Part shown: positions 8,923-18,591 of the stretch, piece after piece
Position numbering within the stretch: the first letter of the stretch is position 1
How the letters are laid out: each line of letters begins with the position of its first letter
NCBI RefSeq assembly: GCF_022829685.1
Contig: NZ_JAKSYE010000089.1
Location: 1 to 64,000, forward strand
Direction: 5' to 3'
Length of the DNA stretch: 64,000 bases
DNA from: Methylobacterium sp. E-045
GTDB lineage: Bacteria; Pseudomonadota; Alphaproteobacteria; Rhizobiales; Beijerinckiaceae
Program-made: the position numbers and the translations under genes
Notes under the pieces: generated by a model
What the model was told of the DNA's origin: nothing
Seen by the model: only the letters and a program-made list of their open reading frames with translations
Databases searched by the model: none

Positions 8923-10413
8923 ATGTCAGCACGCAGCGCGAGCGCCCGCCATTCGGTCGACGTGGTGGATGGGCTGGACCGGGACGGGGACACCCTGCGC
9001 GAGGAGTGCGGCGTCTTCGGCATCTTCGGTCATCCGGACGCCTCGGCCATCGTGGCCCTCGGGCTCCACGCCCTCCAGCACCGGGGCCAGGAGGCGGCGG
9101 GCATCGTCTCGTTCGACGGGCACATCTTCCATTCCGAGCGCCGTCCCGGCCTCGTCGGCGATTCGTTCTCCGACCGCTCCACCATCGAGCATCTCGAAGG
9201 CTCGGCCGCCATCGGCCACGTGCGCTACTCGACGACCGGAGGCACCATCCTCCGCAACGTCCAGCCGCTCTTCGCCGAACTCGCCAGCGGCGGTCTCGCG
9301 GTGGCCCATAACGGCAACCTCACCAATGCCCTCTCCATCCGCCGCGATCTCGTCCGCGACGGCGCGATCACGCAGTCGACCTCCGACACGGAGGTGATCC
9401 TGCACCTCGCCGCCCGCAGCCGGGCACCGCTCATCGTCGAGCGCTTCACCGAAGCCCTGCGGCAGGTCCAGGGCGCCTATGCCATCGTGGCGCTCACCAA
9501 CAAGAAGCTCATCGGCGCCCGCGACCCCCTGGGCATCCGCCCCCTGGTCATCGGCGAACTCGACGGGCGCTACATCCTTGCCTCCGAGACCTGTGCGCTG
9601 GACATCATCGGCGCGAAGTTCATCCGCGACGTGGAGAACGGCGAGATCGTCGTCATTTCCGAGGAGGGTATCGAGTCGATCAGGTTCGCACCGGCGCAGC
9701 CCATGCGACCCTGCATCTTCGAATACATCTACTTCGCCCGGCCGGATTCGGTGGTGAACGGCAAGAGCGTCTATTCGGTCCGCAAGAATATCGGCCACGA
9801 ACTCGCCCGCGAATCCGCCACCGCCGCCGACGTGGTGATCCCCGTGCCGGATTCGGGCGTGCCGGCGGCCCTCGGCTTCGCGCAGGAGACCGGCCTGCCC
9901 TTCGAGATGGGCATCATCCGCAACCATTATGTCGGGCGCACCTTCATCCAGCCGACCCAGTCGGTGCGCGAACTCGGCGTGCGGATGAAGCATTCGGCCA
10001 ACCGCGCCGTGGTGGAGGGCAAGCGCATCGTCCTCGTGGACGACAGCCTCGTGCGCGGCACCACCTCGGTGAAGATCGTGCGGATGATGCGGGAGGCCGG
10101 CGCCAAGGAGGTGCACTTCCGCATCGCCTCGCCGCCGATCACCTACCCGGATTTCTACGGGATCGACACGCCCGAGCGCGAGAAGCTGCTCGCCGCCACC
10201 CACGACCTCGAAGGCATGCGCCGCTACATCGGCGCGGATTCCCTTGCCTTCCTCTCCATCGAGGGCCTCTACAAGGCCATGGGCGAGGAGGGCCGCAATG
10301 AATCCTGCCCGCAATATACCGACCATTGCTTCACCGGCGACTACCCGACCGGCCTGACCGACCTCGCCATCGCCGGGCCGAAGCGCCTCGCCATGCTCGC
10401 CGAAGCGGATTGA
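8923..10413 (+). CDS. purF: Amidophosphoribosyltransferase
   Basis: This 496-residue enzyme catalyses the first committed step of purine synthesis, from PRPP and glutamine to phosphoribosylamine. The N-terminal glutaminase nucleophile is Cys29 in EECGVFGIFG, exposed after removal of a 28-residue propeptide. The glutaminase part includes ALQHRGQEAAGI. The PRPP-binding loop VLVDDSLVRGTTS lies at about 370-382. Both domains are complete. The next gene starts 7 bases after the stop codon, so it is likely co-transcribed. Confidence 0.97.
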   Translation: MSARSASARHSVDVVDGLDRDGDTLREECGVFGIFGHPDASAIVALGLHALQHRGQEAAGIVSFDGHIFHSERRPGLVGDSFSDRSTIEHLEGSAAIGHVRYSTTGGTILRNVQPLFAELASGGLAVAHNGNLTNALSIRRDLVRDGAITQSTSDTEVILHLAARSRAPLIVERFTEALRQVQGAYAIVALTNKKLIGARDPLGIRPLVIGELDGRYILASETCALDIIGAKFIRDVENGEIVVISEEGIESIRFAPAQPMRPCIFEYIYFARPDSVVNGKSVYSVRKNIGHELARESATAADVVIPVPDSGVPAALGFAQETGLPFEMGIIRNHYVGRTFIQPTQSVRELGVRMKHSANRAVVEGKRIVLVDDSLVRGTTSVKIVRMMREAGAKEVHFRIASPPITYPDFYGIDTPEREKLLAATHDLEGMRRYIGADSLAFLSIEGLYKAMGEEGRNESCPQYTDHCFTGDYPTGLTDLAIAGPKRLAMLAEAD

Positions 10414-10420
10414 GGCGACC

Positions 10421-11161
10421 ATGACGAAGCCCCTCGCCGGCCGCATCGCCCTCGTCACCGGCTGTTCGCGCGGCATCGGCCGGGCGGCGGCCCTGGCCCT
10501 CGCGGAGGCGGGGGCTCACATCGTCGCCGTCGCCCGAACGCAGGGGGCCCTGGAAGAGCTCGACGACGCGATCCGGCAGGCGGGATCGAGCGCGACCCTC
10601 GTCCCCCTCGACCTCACCGATTTCGACGCCATCGACCGGCTGGGCCTGAGCATCCACGAACGCTGGGCGAAGCTCGACGTGGTGGTGGGCAATGCCGGCA
10701 TCCTCGGCAACCTCACGCCCCTCGGGCACGTGACGCCCAAGACCTGGGCGCAGGTGATGGACATCAACGTCACCGCCAACTGGCGCCTGCTCCGCTCCGT
10801 CGACCCGCTGCTGCGGAAGTCGGATGCGGGCCGCGCCGTCTTCGTCACCTCCGGCGCCGCGCAGAAATGCAGGGCCTATTGGGGACCGTACTCGGTCTCG
10901 AAGGCCGCCCTCGACGCCCTCGTGCGCACCTATGCGGCGGAGACCGAGACGACGGCCATCAAGGCCATGCTGCTCAACCCCGGCCCCCTGCGCACCTCCA
11001 TGCGCAAGGCGGCGATGCCGGGCGAAGACGAAACGACCCTGAAGACTCCGGGCGACCTCGCCCCGCATTTCGTGCGCCTCGCGAGCCCGGATTGGGATCA
11101 ATCGGGCAAGATCTACGATTTCCCCAGCGACCGCGTGCTGACTCCGCAGATGGCGGCGTAG
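10421..11161 (+). CDS. Short-chain dehydrogenase/reductase
   Basis: A 246-residue classical SDR. The cofactor motif TGCSRGIG lies at 13-20, a VVGNAG core motif at about 88-93, and the catalytic pair Tyr157/Lys161 in YSVSK. The N-terminal wording resembles oxoacyl-ACP reductases, but the substrate cannot be read from the sequence. It is closely coupled to purF, a linkage seen in other alphaproteobacteria without a known metabolic reason. Confidence 0.9.
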   Translation: MTKPLAGRIALVTGCSRGIGRAAALALAEAGAHIVAVARTQGALEELDDAIRQAGSSATLVPLDLTDFDAIDRLGLSIHERWAKLDVVVGNAGILGNLTPLGHVTPKTWAQVMDINVTANWRLLRSVDPLLRKSDAGRAVFVTSGAAQKCRAYWGPYSVSKAALDALVRTYAAETETTAIKAMLLNPGPLRTSMRKAAMPGEDETTLKTPGDLAPHFVRLASPDWDQSGKIYDFPSDRVLTPQMAA

Positions 11162-11190
11162 CTTTCTCGTCCCGTCCATCCCTATCCGCG

Positions 11191-11303
11191 ACCTCATCCT
11201 GAGGTGCCGAAGCGACGCGCAGGCCTTGGAGGAGTGCTCCGGACTTCACGGAGTTCCCTGGAGTCCTTCTTCGCGGCCGCTTCGCGGCACCTCAGGATGA
11301 GGT
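11191..11303. repeat. Intergenic inverted repeat element
   Basis: Arms ACCTCATCCTGAGGTGCCGA (11191-11210, continuing to 11214) and its reverse complement (11279-11303) enclose about 65 bases with a nested hairpin (aggagtgctccg and ggagtcct). The arm core CCTCATCCTGAGG is itself palindromic. This design matches the short palindromic repeats scattered between genes in many Hyphomicrobiales. It fills the gap between the SDR and the dmrA-like gene. No transposase is present. Confidence 0.7.
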
Positions 11304-11345
11304 CCGGGGTGGGGTTTTCTCCAAGCCCCAGACAAGGTTTCCTTC

Positions 11346-11753
11346 ATGATCGACGTCCGCTGCATCTGCGCCATCGGCCAGCGTGGGCAACTCGGCCTCA
11401 ACGGCCAGCTGCCGTGGGAAGGGAATACCGATCCGCTCTTCGTCGAGGACGTGACGCGCTTCTTCGCGCTGACCATGGGCCACGTGCTGATCGCCGGGCC
11501 GAAGACCGTGGCCTCGGTGCCGGACTTCGCCTTCAAGGACCGCACCATCGACGTGATCCGCAGCCACGAGGACCCGGAAGAGGTGCTCAAGCGCTATCCG
11601 GGCCGGCGCATCTTCGTCGGCGGCGGCATCACCGTCTGGAACGTCTACGCCAAGTACATCCAGAACTGGGACATCACCCGCCTGCCCTATGACGGCGAGG
11701 CCGACCGCTGGTTCGATCCGGCCTGGCTGGTGGGTGGGGCGTTGCGGGCCTGA
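11346..11753 (+). CDS. dmrA: Dihydromethanopterin reductase-like protein (DHFR fold)
   Basis: The 135-residue protein has the dihydrofolate-reductase start (CICAIGQRGQLGLNGQLPW) and the NADPH-binding IFVGGGITVWN segment. It is shorter than bacterial FolA (about 160) and lacks the usual C-terminal strand wording. In methylotrophic alphaproteobacteria a short DHFR homologue of this kind, DmrA, reduces dihydromethanopterin as the last step of tetrahydromethanopterin synthesis, the carrier for formaldehyde oxidation. I assign DmrA from the length, wording and methylotroph context. A true dihydrofolate reductase is the alternative. Confidence 0.75.
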   Translation: MIDVRCICAIGQRGQLGLNGQLPWEGNTDPLFVEDVTRFFALTMGHVLIAGPKTVASVPDFAFKDRTIDVIRSHEDPEEVLKRYPGRRIFVGGGITVWNVYAKYIQNWDITRLPYDGEADRWFDPAWLVGGALRA

Positions 11754-11807
11754 CGGAAACGACGACGCTTCCTGCGAGTTGATGCTGATCCACCGCAGGA
11801 AACCTCC

Positions 11808-12932
11808 ATGACCGCGCATAGCTACCGTTTCGGCATCGAGGAAGAGTATTTCCTGGCCGATGCCGAGACGCGAGGGACGCCGCGGCGGTCGGTGAAGCCG
11901 TTCCATACCGAAGCGAGCGAGCGCCTGCCCGAGATCGGGCGCGAGATGCTGCAGTGCCAGGTGGAGGTCTGCACCCCGCCCTCCGCGGATTTCGGCGAGG
12001 CCCACGAGATCCTCGCCGGACAGCGCGGAGCCCTCGGCCGGCTTGCCAGAGACCACGAGCTTCTGGTCTTCGCGGCCGGCACCCATCCGGTGGCCGATTG
12101 GGCTCGGCAATTGCCGACGAAGGGCGAGCGCTATCGCGGCATCCTCAAGGATGTCGGCTTGGCCGGCCGCCGCAGCCTGATCTGCGGCATGCATGTCCAC
12201 GTGGAGGTGCCCGATCCGGCAGCCCGCATCGACCTGATGAACCGGCTGCTGCCGTTCCAGCCCCTGCTCTTCGCGCTGTCCGCCTCGTCGCCCTTCTGGC
12301 AGGGCAAGCCGACGGGGCTCACCGCCTACCGCCTCAGTGCCTTCGGCGAGCTGCCGCGCACCGGCTTGCCGCAGCTCTTTTCCGGCCCCGACGCCTACGA
12401 GCGCTACGTCCGGATCATGACCCGAGCCGGCTCGATCCAGGATGCGAGCTTCCTGTGGTGGTCGCTGCGTCCATCGATCAAGTTTCCGACCCTCGAACTG
12501 CGCGTGGCGGATTCCTGTACGCGGCTCGAGGATGCACTCACCGTGGCGGCGCTGTTCCGCTGCCTCGTGCGCTGCGCCGTCCGAAGGCCGGACCTCAACG
12601 CCGATCTCGACGGCGTCTCGCGCGCCCTGGCGGAAGAAAACCTCTGGCGGACCCAGCGCAGCGGCACGGAGGCCGAGATCATCGACGAGGCCAGCGAAGA
12701 CGCCCTCCCCTTCGCCGACGCCCTCGACAAGGTCTTGGCCCTCATCGACGCCGATGCCGACGCGCTCGGATGCGGCGAGGAAGTGGAAAGGGCACGGACC
12801 ATCGTCCGCGAGGGAACCAGCGCCGACCGGCAGATCGCCGTCTTCGAGGCCGCGCGCGACAAGGGCCGCACCAACCGCCAGGGGTTGGACGACGTGGTGG
12901 ATTGGCTGAGCCGGACGACCTGCGGGTCGTGA
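11808..12932 (+). CDS. YbdK-family carboxylate-amine ligase
   Basis: This 374-residue member of the glutamate-cysteine ligase type 2 family has the opening FGIEEEYFLADAETR, the metal/ATP-site glutamates in EVCTPP, and the LICGMHVHVEVPD motif. Family members have weak glutamate-cysteine ligase activity in vitro, but the physiological substrate is unknown. It ends 3 bases before the stop codon of der on the other strand, so the two genes are convergent with no room for separate terminators. Confidence 0.88.
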   Translation: MTAHSYRFGIEEEYFLADAETRGTPRRSVKPFHTEASERLPEIGREMLQCQVEVCTPPSADFGEAHEILAGQRGALGRLARDHELLVFAAGTHPVADWARQLPTKGERYRGILKDVGLAGRRSLICGMHVHVEVPDPAARIDLMNRLLPFQPLLFALSASSPFWQGKPTGLTAYRLSAFGELPRTGLPQLFSGPDAYERYVRIMTRAGSIQDASFLWWSLRPSIKFPTLELRVADSCTRLEDALTVAALFRCLVRCAVRRPDLNADLDGVSRALAEENLWRTQRSGTEAEIIDEASEDALPFADALDKVLALIDADADALGCGEEVERARTIVREGTSADRQIAVFEAARDKGRTNRQGLDDVVDWLSRTTCGS

Positions 12933-12935
12933 AGC

Positions 12936-14294
12936 TCAGCCTTTGTTCTCCTTGTCGAACGGGTTCTTCGAGGTCCGCAGGGACAGCCGGATCGGCACGC
13001 CAGGGAGGTCGAAGGCCTCGCGCAGGTTGTTCACGAGGTAGCGGGTGTAGGATTTCGGCAGGCCGTCGAGCTGGTTGCCGAACAGGGCGAAGTGCGGCGG
13101 GCGGCTCTTCACCTGGGTGGCGTAGCGGATCTTGATACGACGGCTCGCCACCGCCGGCGGCGGGTTGCGCTGGGTCGCCTCGTTGAGCCAGTCGTTGATC
13201 TTCGAGGTGGAGATGCGCTTGTTCCAGACCTCGAAGGTCTCGGTGACGGCCTTCATCAGCGCGTCGATGCCGTCGCCGGCAAGGCCCGAGAGCGGCACCA
13301 CGGAGACGCCGCGCACCTGCGGCAGAAGGCGGGTGCAATCCTCCCGCAGCTTCTTCAGCAGGCCGGGCTGGTCGGCCACGAGGTCCCACTTGTTGAGGCC
13401 GATGACCAGGGCGCGGCCCTCGCTCTCGATGAGATCGACGATGGTCAGATCCTGCTTTTCGAACGGGATCGTCGCGTCGAGGAGCACCACCACCACCTCG
13501 GCGAAGCGTACGGCGCGCAGGCCGTCCGACACCGCGAGCTTTTCGAGCTTGTCGTCGATGCGCGCCTTGCGGCGCATGCCGGCGGTGTCGTGGAGCTTGA
13601 TCCGGCGGCCGCGCCACTCCCAGTCGAGGGAGATCGAATCGCGGGTGATGCCCGCCTCGGGGCCGACGAGCAGGCGCTCCTCGCCGAGCATTCGGTTGAT
13701 CAGGGTCGACTTGCCCGCATTGGGGCGGCCGACGATGGCGACCTTGAGCGAACGGTTCGACGGGTCGTCGTCGTATTCCTCGTCCTCGTCGTCGAGCTTG
13801 GGCAGGGCCTCGGTGAGGGCGTCGTGCAACTCGCCGATGCCCTCGCCGTGTTCGGCCGAGAACGGGATCGGGTCGCCGAGCCCGAGCGAAAACGCCTCGT
13901 AGGCGCCGGACAGGCCGGTGCCGCCCTCGGCCTTGTTGGCGACGAGCACCACCGGGCAGCCCGCGCGGCGCACGAGTTCGGCGAAGGGCTGGTCGGCGGG
14001 GAGGATGCCGGCGCGGGCGTCGATGACGAACAGCACGACGTCGGCCTCCAGGATCGCGGCCTCGGTCTGCGCGCGCATGCGCCCGAGCAGCGAATCCGCG
14101 TCGGCCTGTTCGAGGCCCGCAGTGTCGATGACGCGAAACACCAATCCGCCGAAGTTGACGTCGCCCTCGCGCCGGTCGCGGGTCACGCCGGGGCGATCGT
14201 CCACGAGGGCGAGCTTCTTGCCCACCAGGCGGTTGAAGAGGGTCGACTTGCCGACATTCGGCCGTCCGACGATAGCGACGGTCGGCATGTCCAT
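12936..14294 (-). CDS. der: Ribosome assembly GTPase Der (EngA)
   Basis: A 452-residue protein with two GTPase domains in tandem. The first P-loop GRPNVGKST is at 10-18 and the second GRPNAGKST near 188-196, separated by an acidic linker ([10 protein letters not shown]). A KH-like domain closes the protein. Der acts in 50S subunit maturation. An in-frame ATG two codons downstream (14288) is an equally good start. The TPR membrane protein gene lies just upstream on the same strand. The bamB gene often found between them in related genomes is absent here. Confidence 0.96.
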   Translation of the reverse strand: MDMPTVAIVGRPNVGKSTLFNRLVGKKLALVDDRPGVTRDRREGDVNFGGLVFRVIDTAGLEQADADSLLGRMRAQTEAAILEADVVLFVIDARAGILPADQPFAELVRRAGCPVVLVANKAEGGTGLSGAYEAFSLGLGDPIPFSAEHGEGIGELHDALTEALPKLDDEDEEYDDDPSNRSLKVAIVGRPNAGKSTLINRMLGEERLLVGPEAGITRDSISLDWEWRGRRIKLHDTAGMRRKARIDDKLEKLAVSDGLRAVRFAEVVVVLLDATIPFEKQDLTIVDLIESEGRALVIGLNKWDLVADQPGLLKKLREDCTRLLPQVRGVSVVPLSGLAGDGIDALMKAVTETFEVWNKRISTSKINDWLNEATQRNPPPAVASRRIKIRYATQVKSRPPHFALFGNQLDGLPKSYTRYLVNNLREAFDLPGVPIRLSLRTSKNPFDKENKG

Positions 14295-14358
14295 GGTGGT
14301 CTCGATTCAGTCGTCGTACGGAGAAAATTCGTCGTGCAGGCGGCGTGCCGGAACCGGC

Positions 14359-15072
14359 TCAGCGCGTCACGGGCGGGGGTGCGGCCGGCTCGGGAGCAGG
14401 CGCCGCGGTCACGGTGACCGGGCCGCCGGCCACGAGGGCGGCATAGACCTCGATGCGCTGGCGGAGATTCGCCGGCGTCTGAGGATCGGAGATGATCTGG
14501 TCGAACCAGCGTCCGGCGGCATCGTACTCGCCGCGCTTCAACGCCACGAGGCCGAGCATTTCGCGGGCGGTGTGGCGGAACGCGCCGGCCGGGGCGGCGA
14601 GCCCCTGGAGGCTGGCGAGCGCGGGATCGGAGTTCGGCTGATCGAGGCGGATCAGCGCCGCGCGCAGACGGGCGAGGTCGCGCAGGCCGTCGCCGAGCTT
14701 GGTGTCGGCGGCCAGCGCATCGTATTCGGCCGCGCCGGCGGACGCGTCGCGCTTGGCGGTCTCGGTGGCGGAGCGGAAGCGGGCCAGCATCCGGTAGCCG
14801 CCGGGAGCGTCGGCCTCCAGCGCCTCGAAGGCCTTGTCGGCCTCGGCGCCCTTGCCGTCCTTGGCGAGGCGGTTGGCGGCCTCGAACTTCTCGGACGCGG
14901 CTTCCGCGCGGACCCGCTGATCGTGCTGCCAGTAGCGATAGCCGCCGACGCCGGCCACGAGGAGAATCGCCACGGCGACGATGAGACCGCTGTAGCGCCT
15001 CCAGATCTGCGCGACCTGATCGCGGCGATAGTCTTCGTTGACCTCGCGGATAAACTCGTTGTTCTCGGCCAT
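14359..15072 (-). CDS. TPR-like membrane-anchored protein (YfgM type)
   Basis: A 237-residue protein: a charged cytoplasmic start with EVNEDYRRDQVAQIWRRY, one transmembrane helix (about 28-46), then Ala-rich helical repeats of tetratricopeptide type to about 215 and a Pro/Ala tail. This is the layout of the YfgM family, which works with the periplasmic chaperone and BAM network. It precedes der on the same strand with a 64-base gap, so they are likely one transcript. Confidence 0.82.
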   Translation of the reverse strand: MAENNEFIREVNEDYRRDQVAQIWRRYSGLIVAVAILLVAGVGGYRYWQHDQRVRAEAASEKFEAANRLAKDGKGAEADKAFEALEADAPGGYRMLARFRSATETAKRDASAGAAEYDALAADTKLGDGLRDLARLRAALIRLDQPNSDPALASLQGLAAPAGAFRHTAREMLGLVALKRGEYDAAGRWFDQIISDPQTPANLRQRIEVYAALVAGGPVTVTAAPAPEPAAPPPVTR

Positions 15073-15148
15073 GTCGTCTCACGCCGACCGCGATACGATC
15101 GGCGGCCTTGAGGAAAACCAAGCCCGGCGCCTAGCACAGCCAGCCCGG

Positions 15149-15218
15149 CTTGGCGACTGGCCATGCGGCCGACTTGGCGACTGGCCATGCGGCCGGCAGG
15201 CGACCGGCCGTGCGCGGA
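15149..15218. repeat. 24-bp tandem repeat, about three copies
   Basis: Copies at 15149-15172 and 15173-15196 share 23 of 24 bases (both begin cttggcgactggccatgcgg). A diverged third copy follows to 15218. The array fills the gap between the NnrU gene and the TPR gene, so it lies 3' of nnrU and 5' of the TPR-der pair. It encodes nothing obvious. Confidence 0.75.
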
Positions 15219-15223
15219 TGCCG

Positions 15224-15829
15224 TCAGGCCGAGACGGGCCAGGCCGCGACGCCGATCACCCATTGATGCAGGTATTTGGCGAAGACGAACCAGACGACGA
15301 AGCCGACCGCCACCGCGATGGCGTCGTTGCGCCAGCCGGCCGGGGCCGCGACGGCACCGTGCTGGGCGGCCACCGCGCCGGCCGAGAGGGCGCGGCGCTT
15401 GGCGCTGATCCGGGCGATGACGGCCCAGGCGAGGAAGCTGCCGAACAGCAGGATCGAGCCGAGGTCGCCATTGGCGAGGAGATGGGCCGTCGCCCAGATC
15501 TTCACCGCCAGCAGCATCGGGTGCTTGGCCCGCGCCCGGATATGGCCGGGCAGGTAGGCGGAGGCCAGGGCGATGAAGGCGAAGAGCGTCAGGAGCAGCG
15601 CCAGATGGCGCGTCCAGACCGGCGGGTTCCACACGTCGATATAACCGTTCGCGCGGTACTGGCCGAACCCGTAGGCGATGAGCACGATGCCGAGGACGGA
15701 CAGGAGGGTATAGCCGAGCTTGAACCGGCTCTCCCCGATGTCATTGATGACGCCCGCGCGCTTCGCCCTCAACATGGAGAAGGCATGCGTGCCGAGGAAC
15801 AGCACGAGGCCGAGGATGAGGATGAGCAT
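15224..15829 (-). CDS. NnrU family membrane protein
   Basis: The 201-residue product has five to six hydrophobic segments and starts MLILILGLVLFLGTHAFSML. HAFSMLRAKR followed by GYTLLSVLGIVLIAYGFGQY and KHPMLLAVKIWATAHLLANG are diagnostic of NnrU. Family members are inner-membrane proteins first linked to nitric oxide/nitrite metabolism and now also to isoprenoid biochemistry. No denitrification genes are nearby, so the role here is open. Confidence 0.9.
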   Translation of the reverse strand: MLILILGLVLFLGTHAFSMLRAKRAGVINDIGESRFKLGYTLLSVLGIVLIAYGFGQYRANGYIDVWNPPVWTRHLALLLTLFAFIALASAYLPGHIRARAKHPMLLAVKIWATAHLLANGDLGSILLFGSFLAWAVIARISAKRRALSAGAVAAQHGAVAAPAGWRNDAIAVAVGFVVWFVFAKYLHQWVIGVAAWPVSA

Positions 15830-15937
15830 GGAACGCCTTCGAATCGCGCCTGTGGATCACATGATCCGCGCCAGGCCGGGTGAAGCAGACTGTAATGGTT
15901 CAAAACCCAAACTCGGGCCGATGTCCAGGCTCACCCG

Positions 15938-17107
15938 ATGACGCGGCTCCTCGCCCTCCTCCTGCTCGTCCTGCTCGCGCACGGGGCCGCGGCACGGTCC
16001 GAACCGCCGCTTTCGGCGCTGACCCTCGTCGGGGCGCCGACGACGATCTTCAAGGCCGGCCGCGATGCCTGCGACGGGGCGGACGTGCCGGACGCCTCCG
16101 CGCGCGCCTTCCGCGACGCGTCCGGCAGCGTCGCCCTGTTCGGGATGCACTATCGCAACCGGGCCATGCGCGGGCCGGCCCTCGACCTGCTGAAGCTCGA
16201 CTGCGCCGTGGTCCTCGAATCCGGCGAGAAAGCCGATCCGGCGGCCTATGACGACCGGTCCTGGATCACCGCCACATGGACGGAGGACGGCAAGGCGATC
16301 TCGGCCCTCCTCCATCACGAATATCAGGCCAACGAGCACGAGGGGCGCTGCCGCTCGAAGGTCTATATCGAGTGCTGGTACAACACGATCACCGCCGCCT
16401 CCTCCGGCGATGGCGGGCGCAGCTTTTCCCGCGCCAAGCCCCCCGTGGTGGTGGCCGGGGCGCCGTTCCGCCAGGAGGTCGGCCAGGGCCGGCAGCGGGG
16501 CTTCTTCAACCCGTCGAACATCGTCGGCGACGGGCGCTGGCGCTACGTCTTGATCGCCACCACCGGCTGGACCGCGGGGGGCAGCGACCAGTCCGCCGGC
16601 GCCTGCCTGTTCCGCACCGACACGCCCTCCGATCCTACGCGCTGGCGCGCCTGGACAGGCCTCGGCTTCACCGCCGCCTTCCCCGATCCCTACGGCAGGC
16701 CGACCCTGCTCTCCGAGCCGTGCAAGCCGCTGGAGCCGTTCGGCCTGCCCGTCGGCGCCGTCATACGCCATCGCGGCACGGGAGCCTGGATCGCCGTGTA
16801 CATGGCCAGCGCCGGCGGCACCGTCCCACAATCCGGTTTCTACTGGACGACCTCGCGGGATCTCGTCACTTGGGACCAGCCGCGCCTGCTGCTCGCCGGC
16901 GCCACGCTCTACGACGATCCCTGCACGGCCAAGGGCGACCTCATCGCCTATCCGTCGATCCTCGATCCGCAGGCCACCGGCCGCAACTTCGACGATGCGG
17001 GCGACACCGCCTTCCTCACCTACGTGACCCTGCGCCGGGAGGGCTGCACCGTGACTTCGGACCGCGACCTCGTCCGCAGACCTCTGGCGATCAAGGTCTG
17101 GCCGTAG
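15938..17107 (+). CDS. Secreted protein of unknown function, propeller-like
   Basis: The 389-residue protein has a clear signal peptide (RLLALLLLVLLAHGAAA, cleavage near residue 20). The mature part holds about eight cysteines, probably forming periplasmic disulfides. Repeated Trp/Asp-rich stretches (DDRSWITATWTEDG, SGDGGRSFSRA, FYWTTSRDLVTWDQP) look like the blades of a glycosidase- or sialidase-type propeller, including an Asp-box-like SGDGGRSF. No catalytic set is recognisable, so no activity is assigned. It stands alone between divergent nnrU and the cupin gene. Confidence 0.75.
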   Translation: MTRLLALLLLVLLAHGAAARSEPPLSALTLVGAPTTIFKAGRDACDGADVPDASARAFRDASGSVALFGMHYRNRAMRGPALDLLKLDCAVVLESGEKADPAAYDDRSWITATWTEDGKAISALLHHEYQANEHEGRCRSKVYIECWYNTITAASSGDGGRSFSRAKPPVVVAGAPFRQEVGQGRQRGFFNPSNIVGDGRWRYVLIATTGWTAGGSDQSAGACLFRTDTPSDPTRWRAWTGLGFTAAFPDPYGRPTLLSEPCKPLEPFGLPVGAVIRHRGTGAWIAVYMASAGGTVPQSGFYWTTSRDLVTWDQPRLLLAGATLYDDPCTAKGDLIAYPSILDPQATGRNFDDAGDTAFLTYVTLRREGCTVTSDRDLVRRPLAIKVWP

Positions 17108-17270
17108 GCGACGCTTCCAACGGATTCGGCGAGAGGCGAAGGAGCGGAATGCGACACCGGATCGCAGCCGGATCGGGGCGTCCGCCACGTCGATCGGTCT
17201 TGCCGGCACCGGTCGCGGCGGTGCAAGGGCGCGCTCACGCGCCTTCCTCAATCCACCGTATCGGATCGCC

Positions 17271-17582
17271 ATGACCGTCCATTGTTTCGCCTGGACCGAT
17301 CTGCCCGAGGACGTCGCGGAAAACGGCGTCGCGAAGCGCCGCGTCCGGGGTGCGGGTGCCGAATGGGTGCGGATCGCCATCCCGGCCGGAACCCGGGCGG
17401 CCCGGCACAGCCACGATCACGAACAACTCGTGCAGGTGATCTCGGGGAGCGGCACCCTCGTGACCGAGCAGGGAAGCCGGGAATTCGGCCCCGGCAGCCT
17501 GTTCCACTTCCCGGCCCATGTCTGGCACGAGGCGGAGTTCACCACTGCAACGGTGCTGGTGGAGACGAACCTGCCGGCCTGA
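17271..17582 (+). CDS. Small cupin-domain protein
   Basis: A 103-residue single cupin barrel. The first cupin motif appears as ARHSHDHEQLVQVISGSG, with His/His/Glu metal ligands. The second is FGPGSLFHFPAHVWHEAE, with the fourth ligand His. It probably binds a divalent metal. Substrate and role are unknown. It is convergent with the OmpA-like gene, whose stop is 40 bases away. Confidence 0.82.
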   Translation: MTVHCFAWTDLPEDVAENGVAKRRVRGAGAEWVRIAIPAGTRAARHSHDHEQLVQVISGSGTLVTEQGSREFGPGSLFHFPAHVWHEAEFTTATVLVETNLPA

Positions 17583-17622
17583 GGGCGGGCATGGGCACCC
17601 GGGTCGATCCTGCCGTCCCGCC

Positions 17623-18591
17623 TCAGAACTTCACCAGTTCCACGCGCCGGTTCTTCGCCCTGCCCTCCTCGTTGCCATTGGAGGCGACCGGGCTGGCGGC
17701 CCCGAAGCCCTTGGCTCTGAGCCGGTCCTTCGCGATGCCGGACGCGATGAGCGTGGTCATGACCGCCCTGGCACGGCCGTCGGAGAGAGACTGGTTGTGC
17801 GCGGCGGAGCCGGTCTCGTCGGTATAGCCGTTGATCGCCAGCTTGAGGCCGGGATTCGTCTTCAGCAGACTGGTCACCGCGTCGATCTGAGCGGCGGATT
17901 CCGACAGGATCTCAGTCTTGTCGGTGGCGAAATTGACATGGATCACCGCCCGCCCGGTCTTGTCGATGTCCTGTTTCAGCCGATCGGCGGGCAGCAGTGC
18001 GGCGGTCTGGGCGAACGGCTTCGTCTCCAGGATGGTCCAGCTCGCGCTGCTGCTGCCGGGCACAAAATGCACCCAGATCTGCCGGTCCGGGCGGCGGATC
18101 ACCCATGTCTGCGTCGGCTCGGCGTAGACGTTGCCGAGGCCGTCATACATGCCGATCTTCACATCCTCGGGCAGGGTATCGGTCACCGTATCGGGGATCC
18201 TGCCGTCGGTGAGCTTCCGAGCCCCGGCCTGGGTCAGTACGGCCTCGATGTTCTTCTTCAGCTCATAGGACGAGTAGGTCTTGCCGTCCTTGGCACTGAT
18301 GAGGGACAGGATGACCTTGCCCTCGACGTCGTGGAGCGCGGTGCCCGTCCAGAACGGGAAATGCCCGAACTCCCGCGTCTCGGGCGGGTTCATCGGCTGG
18401 TAGCCCGCCGGCAGCGCGAAATAGGGAAAGCCGCCGAGGGGCACGGTCGAGACGGGGATGTCGTCGAGCGGGACGCCGCCCGGTATGGTCCTGCCCTCGG
18501 GAGACGCCTGAGCCGCGCCAGGCTCTGCCACGCTTCCGCATGGGGCGAATGCAAGCGCCACCAGGAGGCAGACCGGTTTCAACGCGTTCAT
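17623..18591 (-). CDS. OmpA-family outer-membrane/periplasmic protein
   Basis: The 322-residue product starts at the ATG at 18591, which gives a proper signal peptide (MNALKPVCLLVALAFAPCGS). The frame stays open to 18618 but the extra nine residues would spoil it. The Cys at about 18 could make it a lipoprotein. Residues 30-200 are an unassigned domain. The last 105 residues are a peptidoglycan-binding OmpA domain, with INGYTDETGSAAHNQSLSDGRA and a typical NRRVEL end. It is the last chromosomal gene before the integrated element. Confidence 0.85.
   Translation of the reverse strand: MNALKPVCLLVALAFAPCGSVAEPGAAQASPEGRTIPGGVPLDDIPVSTVPLGGFPYFALPAGYQPMNPPETREFGHFPFWTGTALHDVEGKVILSLISAKDGKTYSSYELKKNIEAVLTQAGARKLTDGRIPDTVTDTLPEDVKIGMYDGLGNVYAEPTQTWVIRRPDRQIWVHFVPGSSSASWTILETKPFAQTAALLPADRLKQDIDKTGRAVIHVNFATDKTEILSESAAQIDAVTSLLKTNPGLKLAINGYTDETGSAAHNQSLSDGRARAVMTTLIASGIAKDRLRAKGFGAASPVASNGNEEGRAKNRRVELVKF

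Noticed and set aside
15857..17380. 507-residue minus-strand frame opposite the secreted protein
   Set aside because: The plus-strand gene has a signal peptide and coherent protein sequence; the minus frame is composition-driven.
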